NCBI GenBank assembly: GCA_035315345.1
Contig: DATFYA010000147.1
Location: forward strand, 1-32,000
Origin: Candidatus Methylomirabilota bacterium
GTDB lineage: Bacteria > Methylomirabilota > Methylomirabilia > Rokubacteriales > CSP1-6
Direction of reading: 5' to 3'
DNA length: 32,000 nt
Shown: positions 1-11,317 of the stretch, piece after piece
Layout of the letters: the number at the start of each line of letters is the position of its first letter
How positions within the stretch are numbered: the stretch's first letter is position 1
Program-made: the position numbers and the translations under genes
The notes under the pieces: generated by a model
What the model was told of the DNA's origin: nothing
Databases searched by the model: none
Seen by the model: the letters and a program-made list of their open reading frames with translations, nothing else

Positions 1-193
1 GCGTGCTGCGGAGCACGAACGCGACGATCTCCACCCGCTCCTCCAGCCCCTGAAGCGCCTGCCGCAGATTGACCGCGATGAGCCCGAACAGTCCGACGGT
101 GAAGAGCGAGAAGGCGATGGTGGTGACCGACAGCCCCGACAGGAGCGGCGCGCGCCGGAAGGAGAGCAGCGCCTCGCGGAAGAGGAGCCTCAT
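1..193 (-). CDS. ftsX: FtsX cell-division permease, N-terminal fragment (cut by window edge)
   Basis: Only the first 64 codons are in the window; the gene runs off the left edge. The reading starts at an ATG 10 nt downstream of the ftsE stop and begins MRLLFREALLSFRR, followed by a hydrophobic segment (SVTTIAFSLFTVGLFGLIAV). That is the cytoplasmic N-terminus plus first transmembrane helix expected of FtsX. FtsX pairs with the ATPase FtsE in an ABC-like inner-membrane complex that controls septal peptidoglycan hydrolases. The identification rests on position directly after ftsE and on this N-terminal pattern; the extracellular loop and remaining helices cannot be seen. Confidence 0.8.
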   Translation of the reverse strand, partial: MRLLFREALLSFRRAPLLSGLSVTTIAFSLFTVGLFGLIAVNLRQALQGLEERVEIVAFVLRST

Positions 194-203
194 CGGCCGC
201 GCC

Positions 204-905
204 TCATCGGGTGCCCGTGGCGCGGGAGTCGTCCACCGCGCTGTCGTACGCGATCGCGCCTTCGCGCAGCTCGATGTTGCGGTAGTTGGTCTGCCGCACC
301 AGGTCGAGGTCGTGGGTCGCCATCACCACCACCGTGCCGCCGGCGTTGATCTCGCGGAGGAGCTGGAAGACGCCGCGGGTGGCCCGCTCGTCGAGGTTGC
401 CGGTGGGCTCGTCGGCGAGCAGGAGCCCCGGAGACTTCACGATCGCCCGCGCCAGCGATGCCCGTTGGGCCTCGCCCTGGGACAGCTGGTGCGGGAACGC
501 CTGGGCGCGGGCGGAGAGGCCGACCGCCTTGAGCGCCGCGAAGGCCCGGGGGGTGATGTCACGGCGTGGGACGCCGAGGACGCGCAGGACGAAGGCCACG
601 TTCTCGAATACGCTGCGTCCGGCGAGCAGCTTGGAGTCCTGGAACACGATCCCGATCGAGCGCCGCAGCCGCGGGATCTCGGCGCGCCGCAGCTCGGTCA
701 CGTCGAAGCCGGCGACCTCGATCTCGCCTTCGGAGGGCGTCTCGGCCCGGTAGAGCATGCGCAGCAGGGTGGTCTTGCCGGCACCGCTGGCGCCGGTGAG
801 GACGACGAACTCACCCTTGGCGATGTGGAACGAGATACCGCTGAGGGCGGCCACCCGGGAGGGACCGGCTCCGAAGACCTTTGACACGTGCTGCAGCCGA
901 ATCAT
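204..905 (-). CDS. ftsE: FtsE cell-division ATP-binding protein
   Basis: A 233-aa ABC ATPase, normal length for FtsE. Visible motifs are Walker A GASGAGKT (residues about 38-45), the Q-loop in IGIVFQDSKLL, the ABC signature LSQGEAQRASLARA, Walker B LLLADEPTGNLD and the H-loop MATHD. The FQDxKLL stretch and the short length favour FtsE over LolD or MacB-type ATPases. It would energise FtsX at the division septum. The start ATG has a GGAAGG Shine-Dalgarno 6 nt upstream, within a 27-nt gap after gatB. A TAAGAT -10-like hexamer lies 12 nt upstream of the ATG, so a local promoter is possible, although co-transcription from gatCAB is also likely. Confidence 0.93.
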   Translation of the reverse strand: MIRLQHVSKVFGAGPSRVAALSGISFHIAKGEFVVLTGASGAGKTTLLRMLYRAETPSEGEIEVAGFDVTELRRAEIPRLRRSIGIVFQDSKLLAGRSVFENVAFVLRVLGVPRRDITPRAFAALKAVGLSARAQAFPHQLSQGEAQRASLARAIVKSPGLLLADEPTGNLDERATRGVFQLLREINAGGTVVVMATHDLDLVRQTNYRNIELREGAIAYDSAVDDSRATGTR

Positions 906-932
906 GGACTGCCTTCCATCTTACCTAACTAT

Positions 933-2381
933 TCAGACTTTCGGAAGTTTCTCCATCAGAAGCCGGTTCACCACGCCGGGATTCGCCTTGCCCTGCGTGG
1001 ACTTCATCACCTGCCCCACCAGGAAGCCGAGCGCCGCCTTTTTCCCGGCCTTGTAGTCCTCCACGACCTTGGCGTGCGCGGCCAGCACCGCGTCCACCGC
1101 CGCCCCGAGGGCGCCCTCGTCGGCCACCTGGGTCAGTCCCTCGCGGCGCACGATCGCCTCCGCGGTGTCGCGCGAGCGGACCATCTTCTCGAACACGTCC
1201 TTGGCGATCTTGCCGCTGATCGTTCCGTCGTCCATCAGGCGCAGCAGCCCGACCAGGTGGGCGGGCGGAATGGGCGAAGCCGCCACCGCGCGGTCGTCGT
1301 CGGCCGGCACTTCGCGCAGCAGCTCGTTCAGCACCCAGTTGGCGACCGCTTTCGGCTTGCCGGATCCGCGCGCGGCTTCCTCGAAGTAGTCGGCGAGGCC
1401 GCGGCCCTGGGTCAGGATGTCGGCGTCGTACGCCGACAGCGCATACTCGGCCTGGAAGCGCGCGCGCCGCGCGCCCGGAAGCTCGGGCAGCCGCTCCCGC
1501 ATCTCCTCGATCCAGGCCGGCTGCACGTCGAGCGGCGGCAGGTCCGGCTCCGGGAAGTACCGGTAGTCGTGCGCGAACTCCTTGGAGCGCATCGAGACCG
1601 TCACCGCGCGGTCCGGATCCCACAGCCGCGTCTCCTGCACGATGCGCTCGCCGGTCTCGAGCGCGCGCGTCTGCCGGCGGATCTCGTGGTCGAGCGCGTC
1701 GCGCACGTTGCGGAACGAGTTCATGTTCTTGATCTCGACCTTGGTGCCGTACTCGGCCTGCCCGATCGGTCGCAGCGAGATGTTGGCGTCACAGCGCAGC
1801 GAGCCCTCTTCCATGTTGCCGTCGCAGACGCGCAGGTAGATCAGGATCGCGCGCAGGGCCTTGAGATAGGCGGCCGCCTCGTCGGGGCTGCGGAGATCGG
1901 GCTTGGAGACGATCTCCATCAGGGGCACGCCGGCCCGGTTGAAGTCGACCTCGCTCGACGGCGCGGTCTCGAGCGCGCCCTCGTGGAGGAGCTTGCCCAC
2001 GTCCTCCTCCAGGTGCAGGCGCTGGATGCCGACGTCGCGCGCGCCGCCCCGGGCCTCGATCAGCAGATGACCGTGCTCGGCCAGCGGCTCCTCGTACTGG
2101 CTGATCTGGTAGTTCTTCGGCATGTCCGGGTAGTAGTAGTGCTTGCGCGCGAAGCGGTTGTGCACGTTGACCCGGCAGCCTATGGCCAGCGCGGTCATGA
2201 TGCCGTACTCGATCGCGCGGCGGTTGATCACCGGCAGCGAGCCGGGCATGCCCTGGCACACCGGACACGTCTGGGTGTTCGGCTCGGCCCCGAAAGACGC
2301 GCGGCAGCCGCAGAACATCTTGGTGCGCGTCGCGAGCTGGGCGTGGACCTCCAGGCCGATGACGGTTTGGTAGGCGCTCAT
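933..2381 (-). CDS. gatB: Asp-tRNA(Asn)/Glu-tRNA(Gln) amidotransferase subunit B
   Basis: A 482-aa GatB. It binds and phosphorylates the mischarged Glu-tRNA(Gln) or Asp-tRNA(Asn) before amidation with ammonia channelled from GatA. The N-terminus carries [11 protein letters not shown], the zinc-site cysteines MFCGC...CPVC (residues about 23-45) and the [12 protein letters not shown] kinase-like motif. The C-terminal helical/YqeY-like tail includes the NPGVVNRLL motif. The start ATG at 2381 overlaps the gatA stop as ATGA, which implies translational coupling. The same frame stays open upstream to 3596, but that stretch is antisense-like shadow over gatA and is not part of the protein. Presence of GatCAB implies that at least one of AsnRS/GlnRS is missing or non-discriminating synthetases are used. 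Confidence 0.96.
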   Translation of the reverse strand: MSAYQTVIGLEVHAQLATRTKMFCGCRASFGAEPNTQTCPVCQGMPGSLPVINRRAIEYGIMTALAIGCRVNVHNRFARKHYYYPDMPKNYQISQYEEPLAEHGHLLIEARGGARDVGIQRLHLEEDVGKLLHEGALETAPSSEVDFNRAGVPLMEIVSKPDLRSPDEAAAYLKALRAILIYLRVCDGNMEEGSLRCDANISLRPIGQAEYGTKVEIKNMNSFRNVRDALDHEIRRQTRALETGERIVQETRLWDPDRAVTVSMRSKEFAHDYRYFPEPDLPPLDVQPAWIEEMRERLPELPGARRARFQAEYALSAYDADILTQGRGLADYFEEAARGSGKPKAVANWVLNELLREVPADDDRAVAASPIPPAHLVGLLRLMDDGTISGKIAKDVFEKMVRSRDTAEAIVRREGLTQVADEGALGAAVDAVLAAHAKVVEDYKAGKKAALGFLVGQVMKSTQGKANPGVVNRLLMEKLPKV

Positions 2382-3844
2382 GCGGTGAGTGGCGGCTTGC
2401 GCTGGTGCCACGTGGTGACTTGCTGGTAGGCGTGGGCCGCGCGCAGCAGCCGTGCCTCGTCGAAGGCGCGCCCGATGAGCTGCAGCCCGATCGGCAGGCC
2501 GGTCTGCGTGAAGCCGCCGGGGATGGACACGCCCGGCAGGCCCGCCAGGTTCACCGGGATCGTGAAGATGTCGTTCAGGTACATCTGGATCGGGTCTTCC
2601 TTCTCGCCCATCTTGAAGGCGACGCCCGGGGTGGTGGGCGCCACGATCAGGTCGACCCGCTCGAACGCTTGCTGGAAGTCGCGCCGCACGAGCGTTCGCA
2701 CCTTCTGGGCCTGGCCGTAGTAGGCGTCGTAGTAACCGGCGGAGAGCACGTAGGTGCCCAGCATCACGCGCCGCTTCACCTCGGTGCCGAAGCCGGCCGC
2801 GCGCGTCTTGCTGTACATGTCGATCAGGTCGCGCGCGCCGGGGACCCGCAGGCCGTACTTGACCCCGTCGTAGCGGGCCAGGTTCGACGAGGCCTCGGCG
2901 GGCGCGATGACGTAGTAGGCGGCCAGCCCGTACTCGGTATGCGGCAGCGAGACCGGCTCGGTGCGGGCGCCCAGCTTCTCGAGCGCGGCGATGGCCTCCC
3001 GCACCGCCCGCTCCACCTCCGGATCCATGCCCTCGATGAAGTACTCCGCCGGCACGCCGAGCCTCAGGCCCTCGATGCCGGAGCGCAGCTCGGCCGGGTA
3101 GTCGGGGACGGGGACGTCCACGGACGTCGAATCCATCGGGTCCACGCCCGCGATCGCGTGCAGCATCAGCGCCGCGTCCTCCACGTCCTTGGCGAACGGG
3201 CCGATCTGGTCGAGCGACGAGGCGAAGGCGATGAGCCCGTACCGCGAGACGCGCCCGTACGTCGGCTTCATGCCGAGGACGCCCGAGAAGGCCGCGGGCT
3301 GACGGATGGAGCCGCCGGTGTCGGTGCCGAGCGTGAGGGCGGCCATGTCGGCCGCCACCGCCGCCGAGGCGCCGCCCGACGAGCCGCCGGGCACCCGGGC
3401 GAGGTCCCACGGATTGCGGGTGGTGAAGTAGGCGGAGTGCTCGGTGGAGGAGCCCATCGCGAACTCGTCCATGTTGAGCTTGCCGAGCAGGATCGCCCCG
3501 GCATCGTAGAGCCGGGCGACCACGGTCGCGTCGTAGGGGGGCACGAAGCGGTCGAGGATCTTCGAGCCGCAGGTGGAGCGGATCCCCCGCGTGCACAGCA
3601 CGTCCTTGAGCGCGATCGGCACCCCGTCGAGCGGACCGCGCGGCGTGCCGGCCCGGAAGCGCGCGTCGGCCTCGGCGGCGCGGCGCAGGGCTTCCTCGCG
3701 GGTCACGGTGAGGAAGGCGCGCACCTGGGGGTCGACCGCGTCGATGCGGGCCAGGTAGTCGGTGACCGCCGCGCTCGGCGTGGCCTCCCCGCGCCGGTAC
3801 CGCGCGCCCAGCTCGTGAGCGGTCAGCGAGGCCAGCGCGCCCAT
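2378..3844 (-). CDS. gatA: Asp-tRNA(Asn)/Glu-tRNA(Gln) amidotransferase subunit A
   Basis: A 488-aa amidase-signature enzyme that releases ammonia from glutamine for the GatB reaction. The Ser-cisSer-Lys triad is visible as K80 (in PIALKDVL), S155 (in GGSSGG) and S179 (in TDTGGSI). The 75- and 24-residue spacings match those of characterised GatA. The Gly/Ser-rich amidase signature spans roughly residues 153-195, and the C-terminal SIPGGF/GLQLIG region is typical. It lies 12 nt downstream of gatC and overlaps gatB by 4 nt, giving the gene order gatC-gatA-gatB. Nothing unusual was seen in the catalytic core. Confidence 0.97.
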   Translation of the reverse strand: MGALASLTAHELGARYRRGEATPSAAVTDYLARIDAVDPQVRAFLTVTREEALRRAAEADARFRAGTPRGPLDGVPIALKDVLCTRGIRSTCGSKILDRFVPPYDATVVARLYDAGAILLGKLNMDEFAMGSSTEHSAYFTTRNPWDLARVPGGSSGGASAAVAADMAALTLGTDTGGSIRQPAAFSGVLGMKPTYGRVSRYGLIAFASSLDQIGPFAKDVEDAALMLHAIAGVDPMDSTSVDVPVPDYPAELRSGIEGLRLGVPAEYFIEGMDPEVERAVREAIAALEKLGARTEPVSLPHTEYGLAAYYVIAPAEASSNLARYDGVKYGLRVPGARDLIDMYSKTRAAGFGTEVKRRVMLGTYVLSAGYYDAYYGQAQKVRTLVRRDFQQAFERVDLIVAPTTPGVAFKMGEKEDPIQMYLNDIFTIPVNLAGLPGVSIPGGFTQTGLPIGLQLIGRAFDEARLLRAAHAYQQVTTWHQRKPPLTA

Positions 3845-3856
3845 CGGTCGCTTCGT

Positions 3857-4159
3857 CTACTCCTCGATGATCTTGGGGACCCGGAACAGCTCGCCGTGCC
3901 GGTCGGGGGCGTTGGCGAGCATCTCGTCCGGCGGCAGGGAGGCCACCTCAATGTCGTCCCGCATCACGTTGGTCAGGGGCACCGCGTGCGAGGTGGGCGC
4001 GACTCCGCGGGTGTCGACCGCGCGGAGCTTGTCGATGTAGGACAGGATGCCGTCCAGCTCCTTCCGCATCCGCTCCTTCTCGGCGGCGGAGAGCTCGAGC
4101 CGGGCCAGGCGGGCCACGTGCTCGACGTCCTTCATCGAGATGCGTGGCCCGTCGGTCAC
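3857..4159 (-). CDS. gatC: Asp-tRNA(Asn)/Glu-tRNA(Gln) amidotransferase subunit C
   Basis: A 100-aa GatC, the small subunit that wraps around GatA and stabilises the GatA-GatB interface. Recognisable segments are VEHVARLARLELS near the N-terminus, the ILSYIDKL helix, and the C-terminal APDRHGELFRVPKIIE, which is the classical GatC ending. I chose the GTG at 4159 because it overlaps the pcrA stop as GTGA and because the extra residues (VTDGPRIS) match the usual length before the first helix. An ATG at 4135 would shorten it by 8 residues. The overlap suggests it is translated by re-initiation after the upstream helicase gene. Confidence 0.93.
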   Translation of the reverse strand: MTDGPRISMKDVEHVARLARLELSAAEKERMRKELDGILSYIDKLRAVDTRGVAPTSHAVPLTNVMRDDIEVASLPPDEMLANAPDRHGELFRVPKIIEE

Positions 4160-6336
4160 AGCTCCTCCAGGTGCGCGTACTGCAGCGAGAGACGCTTGCG
4201 CCCGACGCTGGCGAAGTGCACGGTGGCGATCACGTCGCTGCCTTCGCGCTCCATGCCCACCAGCAGGCCCTCGCCCCAGCGGGCGTGGCGGAGCTTGGCG
4301 CCCAGGCGGAACGGAAAATCGTCGCCGGCCTCGGCCGGAGTGGGCGCGGTGGTCGCGTGAGCCACCGGCTCGGGCCGGCGCGCGTTGAGGAGCTGGACCT
4401 GCTCCTCCGGGATCTCGAGGAGAAAGCGCGAGGGCTCCGCGACACCGTAGCCCTGGATGCGCCGGTGCAAGGCGTAGGACAGGAACAGGCGCTCCTGCGC
4501 GCGCGTGATCCCCACGTAGCAGAGCCGCCGCTCCTCCTCCAGCTCCTCGGGCTCGAGCATCGAGCGGGAATGCGGGAAGACGCCTTCCTCGAGGCCGGTG
4601 AGGAAGACCACCGGGAACTCGAGGCCCTTGGCCGAATGCAGGGTCATCAGGGTGACCCCGCCCGACTCGGAGTCGATCTCGTCGGTGTCGGCGACCAGGG
4701 CGATCGAGTCCAGGAAGGATTCGAGCGTCACCGGCTCGATGCCCTGCGCCTGCTGGCCGGCGATGAACTCCTCGGAGGCCGCCACCAGTTCCTCGAGGTT
4801 CTCGAGGCGCGCCTCCGCCTCGGCGGTGCGCTCGGCCTTGAGCGCGTCGCGGTAGCCGGAGGCGGCGCACACCTCGTCGATGAGCGCGGGCACCGCCAGC
4901 GCGCTCCGGCGCTCGGCGAGGCGCGCGATCAGCCGCGCGAACTCCTCGAGGGCGCGGCGCGGCTTGCCGGTGATGTCGGCGGGGATCATCGCGCACAGGG
5001 CGAGCAGCGAGCCGCCCGCCGCGCGCGCCGCGTCGGCGAGGCGATCGAGCGTGGCCTTGCCGATCCCGCGGGCCGGGGCGGCCACCGCGCGGCGGAAGGC
5101 CACGTCGTCGAACGGGTTGGCGGTCAGGCGCAGATAGGCCACCACGTCCTTGATCTCACGACGCTCGTAGAAGCGCACCCCGCCGACGATCAGGTACGGG
5201 ATGCCGGCCCGGCGCAGCGCATCCTCCAGCACGCGCGACTGCGCGTTGGTCCGATAGAAGACCGCGACGTCCCGGTAGCCCCGGCCCTCGCGATTCAGCG
5301 CGCGAACCTTCTGGGCTACGAAAGCTGATTCTTCGTTCTCGTCCCAGCCCCGGTAGACCTCCGCGCGCTCGCCCTCGCGGTTCTCCGTCCAGAGCCGCTT
5401 CTCCTTGCGGGCGGTGTTGTTGACGATCACCGCGGAGGCGATGTCGAGGATGCGCTTGGTGGAGCGGTAGTTCTGCTCGAGCGCCACCACCCGGCAGTCC
5501 GGGTAGTCCTTCTCGAAGTCGAGGATGTTGCGCAGATCGGCGCCCCGCCATCGGTAGACCGACTGGTCCGGATCGCCCACGACGCAGAGGTTCCGGTGCT
5601 CCTCGGTCAGCAACTGCACGATGCGATACTGGGCGCGATTGGTGTCCTGGTACTCGTCCACCAGCACGTGCGTCCACACGTGGCGATACCAGCGAAGCGC
5701 CTCCGGCACCGTCTCGAGCAGTCGCACCACGCGCAGGAGCAGGTCGTCGAAGTCCAGCGCCCCGGCCGCCCGCAGCTTCTCCTCGTAGAGCCGATAGAGC
5801 GAGGCGATGCGCTCCTCTCGCGGGGTGCGGGCCAGCTGCTCGACGTCCTCGGGCGCCATCATCTGGTTCTTGCAGTGGCTGATGCGGTGAACGACCGTGC
5901 TCGGGGTCAGCGTGCGCTCGTCGAAGTCCAGCTCCCGCAGCGCCTCCTTCACCAGGCTCTGCCGGTCGTCCTCGTCGTAGATCACGAAGGACGGCTTGAG
6001 CCCGGCCTGGACGGCCCGCTCGCGGAGAATGCGCACGCAGGCCGCGTGGAAGGTGGCGATGATCGGCGGGCGGATCCCGGCGGGCAGCAGGAGATCCTCC
6101 ACCCGGTGCCGCATCTCCGCGGCCGCCTTGTTGGTGAAGGTCACCGCGAGCACGTGACGCGGATGCACGCCCTCGACCGCGAGCAGGTAGGCGATGCGGT
6201 GGGCGATCACGCGGGTCTTGCCGCTTCCCGCGCCGGCCAGCACCAGCACCGGGCCCTTCGTCGTGGTGACCGCGTCGCGCTGCGGCGGATTCAGGGGCGC
6301 GAGCAGACTTTCGGCGGTCACTGCGGGATGCAACAT
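4156..6336 (-). CDS. pcrA: UvrD/PcrA-type superfamily 1A DNA helicase
   Basis: A 726-aa 3'-5' DNA helicase. In order it shows the Q motif (LNPPQRDAV), Walker A AGAGSGKT (residues 34-41), Walker B DEYQDTN, motif III GDPDQSVYRWRGA, motif IV QNYRST, motif V TLHSAKGLEF and motif VI YVGITRAQERL. The last 50 residues (LGAKLRHARWGEGLLVG...) form the Tudor-like RNA-polymerase-binding tail found in PcrA/UvrD. Expected roles are nucleotide-excision repair, transcription-coupled repair and removal of replication barriers. The frame opens at a GTG at 6354, but that codon lies within a probable extended -10 element, so I prefer the ATG at 6336. It is the first gene of the run into gatCAB-ftsEX. Confidence 0.94.
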   Translation of the reverse strand: MLHPAVTAESLLAPLNPPQRDAVTTTKGPVLVLAGAGSGKTRVIAHRIAYLLAVEGVHPRHVLAVTFTNKAAAEMRHRVEDLLLPAGIRPPIIATFHAACVRILRERAVQAGLKPSFVIYDEDDRQSLVKEALRELDFDERTLTPSTVVHRISHCKNQMMAPEDVEQLARTPREERIASLYRLYEEKLRAAGALDFDDLLLRVVRLLETVPEALRWYRHVWTHVLVDEYQDTNRAQYRIVQLLTEEHRNLCVVGDPDQSVYRWRGADLRNILDFEKDYPDCRVVALEQNYRSTKRILDIASAVIVNNTARKEKRLWTENREGERAEVYRGWDENEESAFVAQKVRALNREGRGYRDVAVFYRTNAQSRVLEDALRRAGIPYLIVGGVRFYERREIKDVVAYLRLTANPFDDVAFRRAVAAPARGIGKATLDRLADAARAAGGSLLALCAMIPADITGKPRRALEEFARLIARLAERRSALAVPALIDEVCAASGYRDALKAERTAEAEARLENLEELVAASEEFIAGQQAQGIEPVTLESFLDSIALVADTDEIDSESGGVTLMTLHSAKGLEFPVVFLTGLEEGVFPHSRSMLEPEELEEERRLCYVGITRAQERLFLSYALHRRIQGYGVAEPSRFLLEIPEEQVQLLNARRPEPVAHATTAPTPAEAGDDFPFRLGAKLRHARWGEGLLVGMEREGSDVIATVHFASVGRKRLSLQYAHLEEL

Positions 6337-6344
6337 GGGAACAA

Positions 6345-6353
6345 ACGATACCA
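6345..6353 (-). promoter_or_regulatory. Extended -10 promoter element of pcrA
   Basis: On the minus strand the sequence reads TGGTATCGT, fitting the extended -10 form TGnTAnnnT, and ends 8 nt before the pcrA ATG. No clear -35 is visible, as is usual for extended -10 promoters. The expected transcription start falls within about 2 nt of the ATG, so the mRNA would be almost leaderless; no Shine-Dalgarno is present. Inferred from sequence only. Confidence 0.45.
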
Positions 6354-6440
6354 CAGGTAGTAGACCCGTGGCGTGACGGCTACCGGGGCTTCTCTTTCAA
6401 ATGCGCTCGGCTCGCCTTCGGCTGCACCTCGCCCGGCAAC

Positions 6441-6464
6441 TGCCCCGGACAACCGTCCTGGGCA
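6441..6464 (-). terminator. Hairpin downstream of glmS (probable terminator)
   Basis: A 10-bp inverted repeat with one mismatch and a 4-nt loop (tgccccggac - aacc - gtcctgggca on the plus strand) starts about 9 nt after the glmS stop. There is no T-run on the minus strand, so it is not a canonical intrinsic terminator. It could act as a Rho-assisted or U-less terminator, or as a 3'-end stabilising hairpin. It separates glmS from the pcrA promoter. Confidence 0.5.
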
Positions 6465-6473
6465 GGGTGGGGG

Positions 6474-8312
<1,839 letters not shown>

Positions 8313-8316
8313 GACG

Positions 8317-9717
8317 CTAGTCCTTGTGTCCGGACGCCTTGGGCTTCGCCTTCTGCTTCCGGGCGACCCAGCCTTCCCGGGTCTCCTGACGTCCGCGCGC
8401 CACCGCCAGCGCGCCCGGCGGCACGCTCTTGGTGATCACCGAGCCGGCTCCCACGTAGGCCCCCTCGCCGATGGTCAGCGGCGCCACCAGGCTCGAGTTG
8501 GTGCCCACGAACACCCCATCCGCGATGACCGTCTCGTGCTTGGCTACGCCGTCGTAGTTGCAGGTGATGGTGCCGGCACCGATGTTGACGCCGTCCCCCA
8601 TCGTGGTGTCGCCGATATAGGAGAGATGCGGCACCTTGGACCCGCGGCCGATGCGTGACTTCTTCAGCTCGACGAAGTTGCCGACCTTGGCCCTGGCGCC
8701 CACGCGGCTCGCCGGACGCAGGTGGCAGAAGGGGCCGAGCTGCGCGTCCTCCTCCACGGTGGATTCGCTGAGCACGCAGTACGGCTTGAGCAGCACCCGG
8801 TCGCCGATCGTGGTATCCGCCACGTGGCAGCCGGTGCTCACCACGCACTCCGCACCGACCGTCGTGCGCCCCTGCAGGATCACGCCCGGGTGGAGGATGG
8901 TGTCGGGCCCGATGGTCACGGTGTCGTCCACGTAGGTGTTGGCCGGGTCGATCACGCTGACACCGGCCACCATCAGCCGATCGAGGATGCGGCGGCGCAT
9001 GATGGCGCCCAGCTCGGCCATCTGCTTGCGATCGTTCACGCCCAGGCACTCGCTCGGATCCTCGGTGATCACCGCCTCCAGCGGCTGGCCCTGGCGATGC
9101 AGGACGCCGATCACGTCGGTCAGGTAGTACTCGTGCTGCTCGTTCTCCGGCGTCACCTGGGCGAGCGCGGGCCAGAAGCGCGCCGCGTCGAAGCAGTACA
9201 CGCTGGTGCCGATCTCGCGGAGCGCGCGCTGCGCGGCGGTGGCGTCGCGATGCTCCACGATGCCGACCGGGCGGCCCCCCTCCCGCACCACGCGCCCGTA
9301 GCCGGTGGCGTCAGGCACCTCCGCGGTCAGCAGCGTGGCGGCGGCGGCGGTCTGCACGTGGTGATCGACGAGGCGCTTCAGGGTCGGCGCGGACAGCAGC
9401 GGCCCGTCCCCGGGCAGCACCAGGATCGTGCCCGGAGCGTCGCCGCAGGCCACGTGGGCCTGCAGCACCGCATGACCGGTGCCGAGGCGCTCCTTCTGCT
9501 CGACGAAGCTCGCGCCGGCCTCGGGATCGACGGCGGCCCGCACCTCGTCGGCGCCCCGCCCGACCACGACCACGATCCGGGCCCCGACCGCGCGGGCGGC
9601 GTTCACCGGGTACGCGATCAGGGGCCGACCGCAGAGGGAATGGAGGACCTTGGGGCGGGCCGAGCGCATGCGCTTGGCCTCGCCGGCGGCGAGAATGACG
9701 GCGGTGAGCTGAGCCAT
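8317..9717 (-). CDS. glmU: Bifunctional UDP-GlcNAc pyrophosphorylase / glucosamine-1-phosphate acetyltransferase
   Basis: A 466-aa GlmU. The N-terminal nucleotidyltransferase domain shows [18 protein letters not shown] with the G-x-G-T-x-(M/A)-x-S-x-x-P-K-type signature region, then GTGHAV and the YYLTD motif. From about residue 255 a left-handed beta-helix of hexapeptide repeats forms the acetyltransferase domain ([13 protein letters not shown] and [10 protein letters not shown] are typical active-site segments). It converts GlcN-1-P to UDP-GlcNAc. The open frame extends upstream to 9921, but the conserved LTAVILAAG starts right after the ATG at 9717 and a promoter-like element sits just before it. 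A phosphoglucosamine mutase (glmM) is not in the window. Confidence 0.96.
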   Translation of the reverse strand: MAQLTAVILAAGEAKRMRSARPKVLHSLCGRPLIAYPVNAARAVGARIVVVVGRGADEVRAAVDPEAGASFVEQKERLGTGHAVLQAHVACGDAPGTILVLPGDGPLLSAPTLKRLVDHHVQTAAAATLLTAEVPDATGYGRVVREGGRPVGIVEHRDATAAQRALREIGTSVYCFDAARFWPALAQVTPENEQHEYYLTDVIGVLHRQGQPLEAVITEDPSECLGVNDRKQMAELGAIMRRRILDRLMVAGVSVIDPANTYVDDTVTIGPDTILHPGVILQGRTTVGAECVVSTGCHVADTTIGDRVLLKPYCVLSESTVEEDAQLGPFCHLRPASRVGARAKVGNFVELKKSRIGRGSKVPHLSYIGDTTMGDGVNIGAGTITCNYDGVAKHETVIADGVFVGTNSSLVAPLTIGEGAYVGAGSVITKSVPPGALAVARGRQETREGWVARKQKAKPKASGHKD

Positions 9718-9727
9718 GATGCCAACA

Positions 9728-9736
9728 ATCGTAGCA
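9728..9736 (-). promoter_or_regulatory. Extended -10 promoter element of glmU
   Basis: The minus strand reads TGCTACGAT (TGnTAnnnT), ending 10 nt before the glmU ATG. A weak -35 candidate (CATTGC) lies 16 nt further upstream. The predicted start of transcription leaves a leader of only about 3 nt. The rest of the 124-nt gap up to the rluD stop holds no other feature that I recognise. Confidence 0.4.
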
Positions 9737-9841
9737 CGCGGCATGCCACGCAATGTGGCGGCCGGAGCCCCGTCGAGCCAGCGGCCAGCACCTGTCCGGG
9801 CGCGATGTTGACGGCCTGAATGCTCCCGCCGTCGTGGGGGC

Positions 9842-10828
9842 TCAGCGCGTCCTGTTGCGGAGATGAGACAGGATCCGGGCAATCCTGTCGGGCAGAGGAC
9901 ACGAAAACTGCATCGGCGCACCGGTCAGCGGGTGCAGGAAGGCCAGCTCGGCCGCATGGAGCGCCACGCCGCCAAGCCCCTCGATCAGCGTGGTCAACAC
10001 CGCGTCGCCGCCTGGCCCGGTGCGGCGACCCCGGTAGACGTCGTCGCCGAGCAAGGGGTGCCCGAGCGAGGCCAGGTGGACACGGATCTGGTGGGTGCGC
10101 CCGGTCTCGAGACTGGATTCGAGCAGCGTGACCGCCGAGGGGCCGACGCCGAACCGCTCGAGGACCCGGTAGCGGGTCACGGCTCGCTTCCCCTTGCCTT
10201 CTGCCACCACCGCCATTCGGATGCGGGAGCGCGGATCGCGGCCGACCGGCGCGTCGACCACCCCCGCGGCCCGGCGCACCGTGCCCTGCGCGAGGCAGAG
10301 ATAGCGGCGAGTCACGGTGCGCCGCGCGAGCTGAGCGGTGAGCGCGTCGTACGCCGCCTGCGTCTTCGCCAGCACGATCAGTCCGGAGGTGCCCTTGTCG
10401 AGCCGGTGCACGATGCCGGGCCGACGCGGGCTGCCGACCCCGGCCATGTCGGGGGCGTGCGCCAGCGCGGCCGCGGCCAGCGTGCCCTCGGGCCGTCCCG
10501 CCCCGGGATGAGTGACCATGCCGGCGGGCTTGTCCACCACCAGCACGTCGCCGTCCTCGAATACCACGGTCAGGGCTATCGGCTCGGGGGCGAGCCCTTC
10601 ACGGGGAGACGGTGGAATGGCGACCTCCACGCGCTCGCCCTCACGCACGCGGTGGCCGGCCTTGACCACCCGGGCGTCGACGAGCACGCGGCCCGTCTCG
10701 ATGAGTCCCTTCACGCGCATCCGCGAGAGCCCGCTCAGCCGCTCGACGAGCCAGGCGTCGAGCCGGGCTCCCGCTTCACCGGCGACGACGGACCCGGTCC
10801 ACTCGCGAGGCGGCGACGTCTCGTCCAT
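9842..10828 (-). CDS. rluD: RluA-family 23S rRNA pseudouridine synthase (RluD-like)
   Basis: A 328-aa enzyme that isomerises uridines in RNA to pseudouridine. An N-terminal S4 RNA-binding domain (residues about 20-75: ARLDAWLVERLSGLSR...KGLIETGRVLVD) precedes the catalytic domain with DVLVVDKPAGMVTHPG and the catalytic motif HRLDKGTSGL (Asp144). Later ETGRTHQIRVHLASLGHPLLGD is the second family signature. The S4 plus catalytic layout fits RluD, which modifies helix 69 of 23S rRNA, better than RluA, which lacks S4; RluC cannot be fully excluded. It lies 15 nt downstream of lspA, the same order (lspA then an rluD-type gene) seen in many bacteria. Confidence 0.9.
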   Translation of the reverse strand: MDETSPPREWTGSVVAGEAGARLDAWLVERLSGLSRMRVKGLIETGRVLVDARVVKAGHRVREGERVEVAIPPSPREGLAPEPIALTVVFEDGDVLVVDKPAGMVTHPGAGRPEGTLAAAALAHAPDMAGVGSPRRPGIVHRLDKGTSGLIVLAKTQAAYDALTAQLARRTVTRRYLCLAQGTVRRAAGVVDAPVGRDPRSRIRMAVVAEGKGKRAVTRYRVLERFGVGPSAVTLLESSLETGRTHQIRVHLASLGHPLLGDDVYRGRRTGPGGDAVLTTLIEGLGGVALHAAELAFLHPLTGAPMQFSCPLPDRIARILSHLRNRTR

Positions 10829-10843
10829 CCGGCGCGGCCGGGA

Positions 10844-11317
10844 TCAGCGAGAAGGCGACGGGGCCCGCAGCATCTGGAAGGCGAGGAGCGCTACCCCGAC
10901 GGTGATGGCGGAGTCGGCCACGTTGAAGGCAGGCCAGTGGTATCCGCGCCAGTAGAAGTCGAGGAAGTCGATCACCGCGCCGAAGCGGCCGCGGTCGATC
11001 AGGTTGCCGACCGCGCCCCCGAAGATCATGCCGAGCGCGACCGGCGTGAGCCAGCCGCCGGCGGGCAGCATCCGCAGTCCCACCATCGCCAGGATCCCGA
11101 GCGCGCCGATGGACAGCAGCGCCACCACCCATCGCCAGCCGGCGGGCATGCCGCCGAGCATGCCGAACGCCAGCCCGGGATTCATGACGAGCGTCAGGGA
11201 GAAGAGCGAGTCGAGCACCGGCCGGGAGATTCCGGGGAGCAGGCGCTGGAGCGCCCAGTACTTCGTGACCTGGTCGAGGAGCAGGACGGCCAGCGCGGTG
11301 GCCGCGGCCGCGGTCAC
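10844..11317 (-). CDS. lspA: Lipoprotein signal peptidase (signal peptidase II)
   Basis: A 157-aa inner-membrane aspartic protease that cleaves prolipoprotein signal peptides after lipidation. Four hydrophobic helices are visible. Conserved boxes are DQVTKYW (Asp15), [18 protein letters not shown] (catalytic Asp108) and the AFNVADS box (catalytic Asp135). The start is a GTG that overlaps the ileS stop as GTGA, giving direct translational coupling; ileS-lspA is a common bacterial pair. Its likely substrates in this window include the predicted lipoprotein at 22149-22655. Confidence 0.95.
   Translation of the reverse strand: MTAAAATALAVLLLDQVTKYWALQRLLPGISRPVLDSLFSLTLVMNPGLAFGMLGGMPAGWRWVVALLSIGALGILAMVGLRMLPAGGWLTPVALGMIFGGAVGNLIDRGRFGAVIDFLDFYWRGYHWPAFNVADSAITVGVALLAFQMLRAPSPSR

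Noticed and set aside
2382-3596. 887-aa version of gatB extended upstream
   Set aside because: The additional 405 residues are an out-of-frame reading of gatA; GatB homology starts exactly at the ATG at 2381.
2405-4360. 651-aa plus-strand ORF opposite gatA/gatC
   Set aside because: Antisense shadow of conserved genes; biased composition, no domain.
9718-9921. N-terminal extension of glmU to 534 aa
   Set aside because: It overlaps the end of rluD out of frame, while the nucleotidyltransferase motif begins right after the ATG at 9717.
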